Positions 1 through 6,723 of a stretch of 11,832 nucleotides of DNA are shown piece after piece. The notes under the pieces are model-generated. The model was given only the letters and a program-made list of their open reading frames with translations. It was not told the DNA's origin and made no database searches. The number at the start of each line of letters is the position of its first letter. The stretch's first letter is position 1. Source of the stretch: Candidatus Dojkabacteria bacterium S2_J21 (lineage in GTDB: Bacteria; Patescibacteria; Dojkabacteria; SC72); contig JAEHHF010000014.1 in assembly GCA_019248085.1 (NCBI GenBank), forward strand, positions 1-11,832, written 5' to 3'. A program made the position numbers and the translations under genes.

Positions 1-737
1 CTCTGAGGACCAATATTAGAACAACCGGTAACAATATCTCGCTTCTTAGCATTCTCAATACACACCTCTAAATCATCATCATTTGATTTAACATATTCCA
101 ATGTAAAACCATCAAAAGACAAATCGTTAATCAACTCCAATCTCTTGGTCTGAATAATTTTAGAAAGAGCAACAAACTCATTAGTCCAGAAGTTAAGTTG
201 AGTATCGTTACGGGCTATAATACCTTGCTCGTAGAATTTCTTAGCCAACTTTTTAAGATACGCATTCCTCTGTCTTAATACCTTCCTAAACTGAGCCAGA
301 GTATCATTGTATTCATAATCAATCTTGGATATAACCTCATCAAGAAAATCTCTCCTTCTTGATGGAGAAATCATCAGAATCTCAATCTGCTCAGGATTAA
401 ATATCGTAGACGCATTACTTTGGAAAAACTTCTTAGGGGTAGTATTCTGATCATCTATCTTACATACTCTACGATTTTGATCTTTAAAAAATGCAAACAA
501 ATGCTCATCAGTAGCAATCTCAATCCTTGCAAATTTGTCTTCCTCTTTTTGAGTATTGTTAACAAATTCATCTGATACTGCCCATGGAGATTTTCCATTG
601 GTAAGTAGATATATTGCCTCTAGGATCGTACTCTTACCTCGCGCATTGTCTCCATACAAGACAACAATATCTTTTGTAATATCAATTTGTAGATCAATAA
701 ATTTTCTGAAATTTGTTAGCTTAATGCTCTGAATCAT
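1..737 (-). CDS. recF: RecF, DNA replication/repair ATPase (3' end missing)
   Basis: Only the first 245 codons are in the window; the gene runs off the left edge (family length is about 350-370 residues). My translation begins MIQSIKLTNFRKF, the usual RecF/SMC-type N-terminus. It has a Walker A motif GDNARGKST at residues 29-37 followed by ILEAIYLLTNGKS. Further RecF blocks are IFNPEQIEIL (112-121), SPSRRRDFLDEVISKID (124-140, the SP.ERR.FLD signature), FRKVLRQRNAYLK (150-162), and RDIVTGCSNIGPQ at the edge, matching the R(D)...G...GP.RDD block. The Walker B and signature regions lie outside. RecF binds gapped DNA and, with RecO and RecR, loads RecA. The ATG overlaps the lepA stop by one base (TAATG), which suggests translational coupling. 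No Shine-Dalgarno is visible. Confidence 0.9.
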   Translation of the reverse strand, partial: MIQSIKLTNFRKFIDLQIDITKDIVVLYGDNARGKSTILEAIYLLTNGKSPWAVSDEFVNNTQKEEDKFARIEIATDEHLFAFFKDQNRRVCKIDDQNTTPKKFFQSNASTIFNPEQIEILMISPSRRRDFLDEVISKIDYEYNDTLAQFRKVLRQRNAYLKKLAKKFYEQGIIARNDTQLNFWTNEFVALSKIIQTKRLELINDLSFDGFTLEYVKSNDDDLEVCIENAKKRDIVTGCSNIGPQ

Positions 738-2548
738 TATGTTTTAAGAATAGCTAAGAAAGCTTCTTGAGGAATATTTACCTTTCCAATCATCTTTAGT
801 CTAGCTTTGCCTTTTTTCTGTTTCTTAAGAAGTTTTAACTTTCTAGAATAGTCACCTCCATATAGCTTGGAGGTAACATCTTTTCTAAATGCACTAATAT
901 CTTCTCTTGCTAATACCTTGGAGTTAATGGCCGCTTGCAATGGGATAGGGAATTGTTGTCTTGGTATTACCTTCTTCATTTCCTCAAGTAACTTCGCAGC
1001 TTTGTCTCTAGCATAGTCTCTTACCTCTAAGAAACTCAATGCAGGAACCTCTTCATACTTTACTAGTACTGATACTTTAACAATGTCTGCTGGGAAGAAA
1101 TCTATAAATTCATATTCCATTGATGCATAACCACTAGATATATTCTTCATCTGATCGAAGAAGTTAGAAATGAGAGAGGCGAGGGGTATATCATATTCAA
1201 GAATGATATATTGATCCCTCATATGCATATCACTCTGGTTATGTGTTAGATATCTAGTATTTACATATTGTCCTCTTCTAAATTGGCACAGCTTCATTAA
1301 GTCGCCCATATATTGTGATGGGGTTAGTAGCTCTATTCTCACCCATGGTTCTCGAATCTCCTTTATCAGTGATGTATCTGGCATTTCCTGTGGTGTTTGT
1401 ATCTGTAATTCTTCTCCTGTCATTGTAGTTACTCTGTACTCAACAGTAGGGGCTGTAATTATGAGGTTGACGTCATACTCCCTTTCTAGTCTTTCTTGAA
1501 TAATATCCATATGTAGGAGCCCCAAGAAGCCACATCTGAACCCAGAGCCAAGTAAGTTAGATCTTTGATCTGAGAATGTGAGAGAAGCATCATTTAAGGC
1601 TAATTTACTAAGCCCAACTTTTAGATTGTCATAGTCTTCGGAATCAATAGGGAAGAATGTTGCAAAGATATTTGGTTTAGGTGCCTTGTATCCATCTAGG
1701 GGTGTGGTATCTGCATTGTCTGAAATAGTATCTCCAACTGTAAAGTAACTGATGTCTTTCAAACCAGTAGCAATATATCCTACCTCTCCAACATTCAGCT
1801 CTCCTGTTTCTTCTAAATCTGGAGCAAAGAATCCTACCTCTGTAGGTTTAAATTTCTCTTTTCTTTGTAATATGTGCAATGGGGTAGGCTTACCGTGTAC
1901 ATGTTTAACATGTCCATCAAATATCCTTACAGCTACAACTACGCCTCTATGTTCATCGTAAAAGGAGTCAAATATTAGTGCCTTTAATGGAGCTTCATTA
2001 GTCCCTTTAGGGTTTGGTACTCTTTCAACTATCGCATCCAACAATTTATCTACATTCTCTCCTGTTTTTCCAGATACCTTAATGATTTCATCTCTAGAGA
2101 ATCCCAAAAGATCTTCGATTTCTCTTTCTCTTTCATCAATCTTTACTCCGGGTAAATCAATCTTATTTAATACTGGAATTAGTTTTAATCCTAAGTCTAG
2201 AGCTTTCTTAGTATTGGAAAGTGTCTGTGCTTGAATACCTTGGCTCGCATCTACGAGTAGGATTGCAGCTTCACATGCAGCTAATGATCGAGAGACTTCG
2301 TAGGAGAAATCTACATGTCCTGGGGTGTCGATTAAGTTGAGTTTGTAACCTTTCCAGTGCATAGTACATGCCTGAAGTTTAATTGTAATTCCTTTCTCTT
2401 GCTCAAGGTCTAATCTATCTAATACTCGGTCTTTGTTCTTCTCGTGAGATACGTCAGTATGTGTTGCTTCGATCATCCTGTCTGCTAGGGTAGATTTCCC
2501 ATGGTCTATATGTGCAATTATTGAAAAGTTACGAATTATTTCTAACAT
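737..2548 (-). CDS. lepA: Elongation factor 4 (LepA) translational GTPase
   Basis: A full-length LepA of 603 residues, the usual size. GTPase motifs are in order: G1 AHIDHGKST (12-20), G2 EKGITIK (51-57), G3 DTPGH (74-78), G4 NKID (128-131) and G5-like SGKTG (159-163). The centre contains GFRCGFLGLLHMDIIQERLEREY, typical of the LepA domain III/IV region. The C-terminus carries the LepA-specific block YGGDYSRKLKLLKKQK followed by IPQEAFLAIL, which separates it from EF-G. LepA binds the ribosome in the cytoplasm and acts in 30S maturation or in remobilising stalled ribosomes. It lies 39 bp after an unknown membrane-protein gene and is directly coupled to recF. The chosen ATG gives the standard N-terminus M-x-IIRNFSIIAHIDHGKST. 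There is no Shine-Dalgarno before it, but a TATAAT hexamer ends 6 bases upstream, so the message could be leaderless. Confidence 0.98.
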   Translation of the reverse strand: MLEIIRNFSIIAHIDHGKSTLADRMIEATHTDVSHEKNKDRVLDRLDLEQEKGITIKLQACTMHWKGYKLNLIDTPGHVDFSYEVSRSLAACEAAILLVDASQGIQAQTLSNTKKALDLGLKLIPVLNKIDLPGVKIDEREREIEDLLGFSRDEIIKVSGKTGENVDKLLDAIVERVPNPKGTNEAPLKALIFDSFYDEHRGVVVAVRIFDGHVKHVHGKPTPLHILQRKEKFKPTEVGFFAPDLEETGELNVGEVGYIATGLKDISYFTVGDTISDNADTTPLDGYKAPKPNIFATFFPIDSEDYDNLKVGLSKLALNDASLTFSDQRSNLLGSGFRCGFLGLLHMDIIQERLEREYDVNLIITAPTVEYRVTTMTGEELQIQTPQEMPDTSLIKEIREPWVRIELLTPSQYMGDLMKLCQFRRGQYVNTRYLTHNQSDMHMRDQYIILEYDIPLASLISNFFDQMKNISSGYASMEYEFIDFFPADIVKVSVLVKYEEVPALSFLEVRDYARDKAAKLLEEMKKVIPRQQFPIPLQAAINSKVLAREDISAFRKDVTSKLYGGDYSRKLKLLKKQKKGKARLKMIGKVNIPQEAFLAILKT

Positions 2549-2554
2549 AGGTGA

Positions 2555-2560
2555 ATTATA
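2555..2560 (-). promoter_or_regulatory. Possible -10 element giving a leaderless lepA mRNA
   Basis: The minus strand reads TATAAT here, separated from the lepA ATG by TCACCT. With normal sigma70 geometry transcription would start at or within a base or two of the ATG, so the message would have almost no leader. No good -35 is seen: the hexamer at 17-bp spacing is TACTAA, only two of six consensus matches. The 39-bp gap is otherwise empty. AT-rich DNA produces such hexamers by chance, so this is tentative. Confidence 0.3.
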
Positions 2561-2587
2561 TATTATTACAGGGGATTTTAGTAGATA

Positions 2588-3157
2588 CTAAAGGTTTTCT
2601 ACAACCTTTATCTGCATATCGAACTCTTCAGAGAACTGGATACCGGTTAGATTCTCAACGGCAAGGAATATGACAATCTTCGAAGAAGGTGCAACTGTTA
2701 TGTTCTGTAGATATGTTTGTCCTTTGTCATCTTGTATCTTGTATGTCTGGTCATCGATTATGAGGCGGATATTTGATTGTGTCTGATTTAGAGTTTGCCC
2801 ATAGAAGGAGACTTCCTGTGTTTCGGTTGTATTGTTTTTAATCTCTATGATGGGTTTCGAGTAGCTATCTGCAGCTCTTTTATTTAATTTTGTGGAATAG
2901 TCATATGTATTCTCGGAAGCTTTGTTAAGACTTTCTTCTGTAAATACGTCATGATTACCACCAACCAAATTTACCGAAAGAGAGTTTTGAGTGTTTACAC
3001 CTAATATGTTTAAATCTTGCAATTTCTTGGTAATGGGGGAGAGATTCATTACTGTTATTGTAGGAATAATGAAAAGTAATGCCAACACGCCAAATGCTAG
3101 AGGTTCTACAACTAAGGTTAGTATTCTCTTAAATTTTGGGGCATTTTGATTGGGCAT
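2588..3157 (-). CDS. Unrecognised single-span membrane protein with extracytoplasmic domain
   Basis: I do not recognise this 189-residue protein. Visible features are a short basic N-terminus (PKFKR), one hydrophobic segment at about residues 14-38 (VVEPLAFGVLALLFIIPTI), and a polar domain of about 150 residues rich in T, N, S and V. The alternating pattern there (RLIIDDQTYKI, KIVIFLAVEN, FDMQIKVVENL) suggests a beta-sandwich outside the membrane. There is no cysteine. It follows the four-span gene by 9 bp and precedes lepA by 39 bp, so it is probably cotranscribed from the rpsT promoter. It and the upstream membrane protein may work as a pair, which is inference from position only. The ATG gives a plausible membrane-anchor start; no Shine-Dalgarno is visible. 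The stop is TAG. Confidence 0.8.
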   Translation of the reverse strand: MPNQNAPKFKRILTLVVEPLAFGVLALLFIIPTITVMNLSPITKKLQDLNILGVNTQNSLSVNLVGGNHDVFTEESLNKASENTYDYSTKLNKRAADSYSKPIIEIKNNTTETQEVSFYGQTLNQTQSNIRLIIDDQTYKIQDDKGQTYLQNITVAPSSKIVIFLAVENLTGIQFSEEFDMQIKVVENL

Positions 3158-3166
3158 TGCAAGGGA

Positions 3167-3715
3167 CTAATAGTATTTATGTTCTGTTGGATATATATTA
3201 TCAGTTTCTATTTCAAATGTCTTTATGGTGAACAGAGATGCTATGAGGGCAATGGATCCTGCGACTATTCCAATCCATGGATATGTACTACCTTGTAGTG
3301 TATGTGCGATGGTTACACCAGATGCAATCCAGAGGAAGGCACACCATATGAACATGGTTAGGAAAGAAGTATCTTTACTTGTAATCCATTTAAGCATGTT
3401 GAATCGTGTAAGTTTGACGATGGTTCTTGGATCGTTGGCAACAGAATGGTAAAGGGTAGTTTTGATTATGAAATATGCAAGAGGCAATGCGACTAAGATT
3501 ACCATTGCAAGATTTGAGATGGAATTTACAAAGATTGTAGTACTAGCATCTGGAAAGAATATCTGGACAGAAAAAAGACCATTGAGATCATTACTAATCT
3601 GGAAATTCAGATTGTACACAACGCTAGTGCATAGAATACCGAGAAATTTTCCTGCAATTATTAAAATTGCTGGAGCTATCGATATTTTAAGCGCTCTTCT
3701 TAGCAGTTTGGACAT
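3167..3715 (-). CDS. Unrecognised four-span integral membrane protein
   Basis: A 182-residue protein with four likely membrane spans: about 11-35 (ISIAPAILIIAGKFLGIL), 62-85 (SNLAMVILVALPLAYFII), 117-138 (FLTMFIWCAFLWIASGV) and 144-165 (YPWIGIVAGSIALIASLF). A stretch of about 26 residues between spans 1 and 2 (about 36-61) contains FFPDAST. A basic loop near 86-116 sits between spans 2 and 3. The tail is acidic and ends IYPTEHKYY. I cannot assign a family. Its start lies inside the rpsT coding region: the ATG at 3715 gives a 29-bp overlap with the end of rpsT in another frame, indicating translational coupling. The next in-frame Met is deep within the protein, so this start fits best and preserves the basic lead-in MSKLLRRALK before span 1. 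The stop is TAG, 9 bp before the next gene. Confidence 0.8.
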   Translation of the reverse strand: MSKLLRRALKISIAPAILIIAGKFLGILCTSVVYNLNFQISNDLNGLFSVQIFFPDASTTIFVNSISNLAMVILVALPLAYFIIKTTLYHSVANDPRTIVKLTRFNMLKWITSKDTSFLTMFIWCAFLWIASGVTIAHTLQGSTYPWIGIVAGSIALIASLFTIKTFEIETDNIYPTEHKYY

Positions 3716-3983
3716 TATTTTGGGTCAGTTTGTTTAAATTTTTAGTAAGACGACCTTTTAATCGGTCAGCCTTATTATTCTTTATAACATTTTTCTTAGC
3801 TGCTTTGTCAAGAACTTTGTAAATATGCTTTAGAGTGATCTTTGCTTCTGTTGGATTATTCTCAGTAACAAGGGTCTTGAACTTCTTTACTGCTTTTTTG
3901 GTTCTAACTCTCAATCTGTCGTTGTTAATCTGTCTGCTCTTGTTTTTTCTTAGGTCTTTAATAGATGCTTTTAGGTTTGGCAT
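3687..3983 (-). CDS. rpsT: 30S ribosomal protein S20
   Basis: A 98-residue, strongly basic protein, slightly longer than the usual 85-90. It matches S20 throughout: MPNLKASIKDLRKNKSRQ at the N-terminus (compare MANIKSAIKR.RQ), then RTKKAVKKFKTL, LKHIYKVLDKAAKKNVIKNN (the family's LDKAA.KG.IHKN block) and KADRLKGRLTKNLNKL. The last residues LTQNNVQTAKKSA are an extra tail that overlaps the next gene by 29 bp. S20 is a primary 16S rRNA-binding protein of the small subunit. It heads the minus-strand unit rpsT - membrane protein - membrane protein - lepA - recF and has the clearest promoter in the window. A weak purine stretch, AAAGAAAG, lies just before the ATG and is the nearest thing here to a ribosome binding site. 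Confidence 0.97.
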   Translation of the reverse strand: MPNLKASIKDLRKNKSRQINNDRLRVRTKKAVKKFKTLVTENNPTEAKITLKHIYKVLDKAAKKNVIKNNKADRLKGRLTKNLNKLTQNNVQTAKKSA

Positions 3984-4022
3984 TGTCTTTCTTTAATAAT
4001 ATAAACTGTCTAAAGTTAGCGT

Positions 4023-4036
4023 ATTATATATATAAT
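4023..4036 (+). promoter_or_regulatory. Palindromic shared -10 region, possible rightward promoter
   Basis: ATTATATATATAAT is a perfect 14-bp palindrome, so TATAAT occurs on both strands: at 4028-4023 leftward for rpsT and at 4031-4036 rightward. The rightward copy would start transcription near 4043, about 36 nt before the ATG at 4079. The matching rightward -35 is poor (nothing close to TTGACA around 4007-4013). The rightward use is therefore tentative, though the plus-strand gene pair needs a promoter and no better one is seen. Confidence 0.35.
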
Positions 4037-4051
4037 TCCTTTGTTTGTAAA
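4023..4051 (-). promoter_or_regulatory. Sigma70-type promoter of the rpsT unit
   Basis: Read on the minus strand, TTTACA (4051-4046, five of six -35 matches) is followed after exactly 17 bp by TATAAT (4028-4023, perfect -10). The predicted start is near 4016, leaving a leader of about 33 nt before the rpsT ATG. Position, spacing and hexamers all fit a strong housekeeping promoter, as expected for a ribosomal protein gene. The intergenic region (3984-4078) is the largest gap in the window and separates divergent genes. Confidence 0.75.
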
Positions 4052-4078
4052 CATATTCTTTTGTGTTAAACTTAGGGC

Positions 4079-4501
4079 ATGGAAGGTAGTAGAAAACTAA
4101 AAATTACGCTCAGTATTCTATTTGTTTTGATTTTAGGAATTGGTTGTACAACTTTTGTTATTTTAAGTGACAGAGAGAAACGACTAGAAAACGACGCAGT
4201 ACTAGGACAAACTGATATGGCATCAGTTCCGTATATTATAAGCTTACCTCCAGTTGTTGGTTATGCAGGGGTCGAATATGTGTATGATGTAAAATATACA
4301 GATAATAACAGTGATTCGAAGGATATCGTCGTCTCGCTGGATGAGTCTCCTGCTTGGCTTCATATTCAGGATAGGCATATTTATGGTACCCCACCATTAG
4401 GTACTAGTGGGCAGTTCAAATTCGATGTGAGGATATCTGATGGCAAGGATTCTTCGATTCAAGAAAATTATATCTTAATACAGAACAATGAAACGGAGTA
4501 G
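4079..4501 (+). CDS. Small membrane-anchored protein with He_PIG/cadherin-like domain
   Basis: A 140-residue protein with a basic start (MEGSRKLK), one hydrophobic span at about residues 9-29, a short linker, and a single Ig-like domain from about 53 to 138. The domain has the hallmarks of the putative-Ig (He_PIG) or dystroglycan-cadherin family: PPVVGYAGVEYVYDV (57-71), SPAWLHI (90-96), GTPP (103-106) and FKFDVRISDGKDS (113-125). These correspond to the family pattern G..Y.Y.V, P.WL, G.P and V.V.DG. Such domains usually bind proteins or sugars or act as spacers on cell-surface proteins. The domain should face outward, by the positive-inside rule. The stop overlaps the next gene by 14 bp, so the two are coupled. 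The start at 4079 follows AAACTTAGGGC, which is not a convincing ribosome binding site because the G-run is too close. Confidence 0.8.
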   Translation: MEGSRKLKITLSILFVLILGIGCTTFVILSDREKRLENDAVLGQTDMASVPYIISLPPVVGYAGVEYVYDVKYTDNNSDSKDIVVSLDESPAWLHIQDRHIYGTPPLGTSGQFKFDVRISDGKDSSIQENYILIQNNETE

Positions 4502-4898
4502 GCTATTCTTAATAACCGGATTTCTAGGACTTTTCATAGTAGGTATAGCTACTACTCTTCTTTTTGTTAAAAACACATTTGGCTCTGATATACTTGCCAC
4601 CGCAAAGAAAGATTGTGTTCCATACAATATCTTTGTAAGCAAGGGGGAGCAAGAATATTCTACAAAGATAGTATGGAGTACAAGGAAAGAGTGTGTCGGG
4701 TTTGTACAATATGGTAGCCAGAGGGATAGTTTGAATTCGATAGCAGTTGATCAGAAGAATGCAGTGAAATCAAAGACGCATGAGGTTGTTTTGGAGAAAT
4801 TGTTAACGACTCAGAAGTATTACTTCTTAGTCAATTCTGAGGATATTACTTACGGGTATAATGGAACAGCCTTGGATTTCTCACTTAAAGATCTTTAA
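4488..4898 (+). CDS. Small membrane-anchored protein with fibronectin-III-like domain
   Basis: A 136-residue protein that begins MKRSRLFLITGF, with one membrane span at about 6-28 and an outer domain at about 43-135. The domain has an Fn3-like pattern: STKIVWSTRKECVGFVQYGS (58-77, the strand pair typical of Fn3 and of the N-terminal domain of purple acid phosphatases), then KTHEVVLEKLLTTQKYYFLV (96-115), the L.P.T.Y.Y.V strand. Cys43 and Cys69 could form a disulphide outside the cell. The start lies inside the preceding gene with a 14-bp overlap. The stop TAA shares bases with the stop of the convergent gene (overlap 4895-4898). No catalytic motif is seen. Together with its partner it looks like a small surface or adhesion module, but the function is unknown. 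Confidence 0.78.
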   Translation: MKRSRLFLITGFLGLFIVGIATTLLFVKNTFGSDILATAKKDCVPYNIFVSKGEQEYSTKIVWSTRKECVGFVQYGSQRDSLNSIAVDQKNAVKSKTHEVVLEKLLTTQKYYFLVNSEDITYGYNGTALDFSLKDL

Positions 4899-6649
4899 CT
4901 TGGTCTTCTTTGAGATTTTCTTACGACTATCTCTTCAAAGTACTTCTTTGGTTTGAATAATTTCCATGTCCCTAGCTCTGTTGTTTTGTAAAGCTCAGAA
5001 TCAACAAGCTTCTCAACAAAGAGTCTTCCCTTTGGTCTGTTGTATACGTACCATCCAGTTACTATTACTGTTAGTCCAAGTATAATCTTGAATATTACTG
5101 AATTGAATATACCTGTCTCTGGAGTGTCTGGTGTTTCTGTCTCTGGATCATCACAATCCTGTGCTACTGTTACATCGATTGAGGACCTTAGTGTTGTTGG
5201 GTCGTCAGGAATCTGTTCTGGTGTAACTACGACCTCATTCTTATTTGTTCCTGACAATGCACTTGGTCCGGCAAGAGCTTGGAATATGATTGTCAATGAT
5301 TGGTTTGTGCTTAATGTCCAGCCACCGGTTTTGGAGATTACAATCTGTTGTGTAGTTCCTACATTTGAGGCAACAACATATCCTGAATCCGTCACGGATA
5401 CACCATTCAACTTCGTTGAACTTGCTACATATGTAAATCCTAATGGTAGCTTATCTGTAACGGAAGTGATTTTTTGAGAAGTAGTACTTTTGTTTGTTAC
5501 ATTTATTGCATACTGTAAAACATTTGTAGGGGAGACTCGCTCAACACAGGTGAGATTTGCAGTATTGGCAACAGTGAAGCTTGATTCTACAGTTGTATCT
5601 TGTTCTCCGGTATTGTCATCTTCTGGCTCAGGATAGGTTACTGAACTTGTTGCAGATCCTATGGATGCGTTGGATACATATACTTCTGCCTTTATTGCTA
5701 ACTCTCCAGTGTGTGCATTTAACTGTGAAAAACTCTTTGCGTTTGAGAAGTTAGCAGCATTGTAAAGGTCTTGTTCTACAACTTCGATAATGCCACCAGT
5801 AGTATCAACGGTAAAACCTTTGGTCATGATTAGCTCGGGGAATGAGTTTCCAAATGTAAAGCTAATTTTAACATTTTCAGAAGAGGTTAAGTTCCCAACG
5901 GATACTTTAACATTGGAAATCTTCATTGTCGTGCTGTCCATTCTTGTTGTTAGTTGTAGATTGCTTACGCTTGATACTCCAGCTTGAGTCACTTCGATTA
6001 ATCTTCTACATATAGTGGAATTTATCTGTTGTTCATCTGTACCTGTTCCTGTTGCTACAATATTTATAGCAGTGGAACCACTTAAATCAGTGATTGTTTT
6101 TTTCGTAGTTAATTTGTCAGGAGAAATTATATCTGGATCTGTAGATTCATTATTTATGACAAATTTGTAATTAGTATATTCTTTGTCAAATGTTGCTTCA
6201 ATGGTTAGTTGATCTGTAGAAGATACTTTACCTGTAACGATTTTCCCATTCTTGTCTGTAATTGTCATTGAGTTACATCGTGCATCTGAGATTGTTTGTA
6301 ACTGACATATCTGATACAGGTCTTGCTGCGTAATACTGTTAAGATTATTTGTCGAGAGTTTGCTTGTAGCACATGCAGCTTTGCATGTCTCAATACTTGT
6401 ATTGGTGGTGATTTCAAATTGGAATGCTCTTCTTGGATCTCCACACTCTGTTGTTACAGCAGGATCTATGTAGTAACATCCGCAGGTTACATTGGCATTG
6501 TTATCGGCGTTAGTATTTGTATCTTTGATTGTGTAGAAGTATATCGCTACTCCGATTAAGGCAAGGCCGAGTATTCCTGTTATGACAAGGAGAACTGTTT
6601 GTACTTTCTTTGATTTCTTTTGGGTTGTAACTCTTATTCCTTCTTCCAT
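4895..6649 (-). CDS. Large Cys-rich, DUF11-like membrane-anchored surface protein
   Basis: 584 residues. In order: a basic N-terminus (TTQKKSKK) and membrane span at about 16-40; a Cys-rich segment at 56-125 (C56, C58, C69, C89, C93, C115, C125) that could be disulphide-bonded; a long beta-rich region with few charges and much S, T, N and V; a DUF11-like repeat at about 360-480 (VLQYAINVTNKS, ITSVTDKLPLGFTYVASST, NKNEVVVTP); a low-complexity acidic, T- and P-rich stretch to 508; TPETG (509-513); a second span at about 514-536; and a basic tail of 48 residues. Both termini would be inside and the central region of about 470 residues outside. DUF11 domains are common in large surface proteins of CPR bacteria and of other phyla. 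Enzymatic motifs are absent. The gene has its own promoter upstream and is tail-to-tail with the plus-strand pair. Confidence 0.85.
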   Translation of the reverse strand: MEEGIRVTTQKKSKKVQTVLLVITGILGLALIGVAIYFYTIKDTNTNADNNANVTCGCYYIDPAVTTECGDPRRAFQFEITTNTSIETCKAACATSKLSTNNLNSITQQDLYQICQLQTISDARCNSMTITDKNGKIVTGKVSSTDQLTIEATFDKEYTNYKFVINNESTDPDIISPDKLTTKKTITDLSGSTAINIVATGTGTDEQQINSTICRRLIEVTQAGVSSVSNLQLTTRMDSTTMKISNVKVSVGNLTSSENVKISFTFGNSFPELIMTKGFTVDTTGGIIEVVEQDLYNAANFSNAKSFSQLNAHTGELAIKAEVYVSNASIGSATSSVTYPEPEDDNTGEQDTTVESSFTVANTANLTCVERVSPTNVLQYAINVTNKSTTSQKITSVTDKLPLGFTYVASSTKLNGVSVTDSGYVVASNVGTTQQIVISKTGGWTLSTNQSLTIIFQALAGPSALSGTNKNEVVVTPEQIPDDPTTLRSSIDVTVAQDCDDPETETPDTPETGIFNSVIFKIILGLTVIVTGWYVYNRPKGRLFVEKLVDSELYKTTELGTWKLFKPKKYFEEIVVRKSQRRPS

Positions 6650-6683
6650 TAGGGCAGGTATAGATTTGAATATTCTCTTTATC

Positions 6684-6712
6684 AGTTTAAGTTAATAGGG
6701 AAGTGGTGTCAA
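6684..6712 (-). promoter_or_regulatory. Sigma70-type promoter of the DUF11-like surface protein gene
   Basis: Within the 74-bp gap between holA and the surface-protein gene, the minus strand has a perfect -35 TTGACA (6712-6707), a 17-bp spacer and TAAACT (6689-6684, four of six -10 matches). The predicted start is near 6677, giving a leader of about 28 nt. No Shine-Dalgarno is seen before the ATG at 6649 (the upstream bases read CCTGCCCTA). This suggests the surface protein is expressed independently of the alaS-holA run, although read-through from holA is also possible because no terminator hairpin is visible. Confidence 0.6.
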
Positions 6713-6723
6713 TTGGATTCACG

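Noticed and set aside
4079..4150. Lipoprotein signal (Cys23 after LGIG) in the He_PIG-like protein
   Set aside because: The residue at -3 is Gly instead of Leu/Val/Ile, and hydrophobic sequence continues past the Cys (TTFVIL), which fits a membrane span better than a lipobox.
4885..4898. 14-bp palindrome TTAAAGATCTTTAA spanning both convergent stop codons, considered as a bidirectional terminator
   Set aside because: There is no loop space and only a short AT stem, with no T-run after it on either strand. It is too weak to call an intrinsic terminator.
5040..5477. Plus-strand open frame of 145 codons opposite the DUF11-like gene, rich in S, V and T
   Set aside because: The composition is the mirror of the T-, S- and V-rich protein on the other strand. 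There is no promoter or ribosome binding site, and it lies entirely within a well-supported gene.
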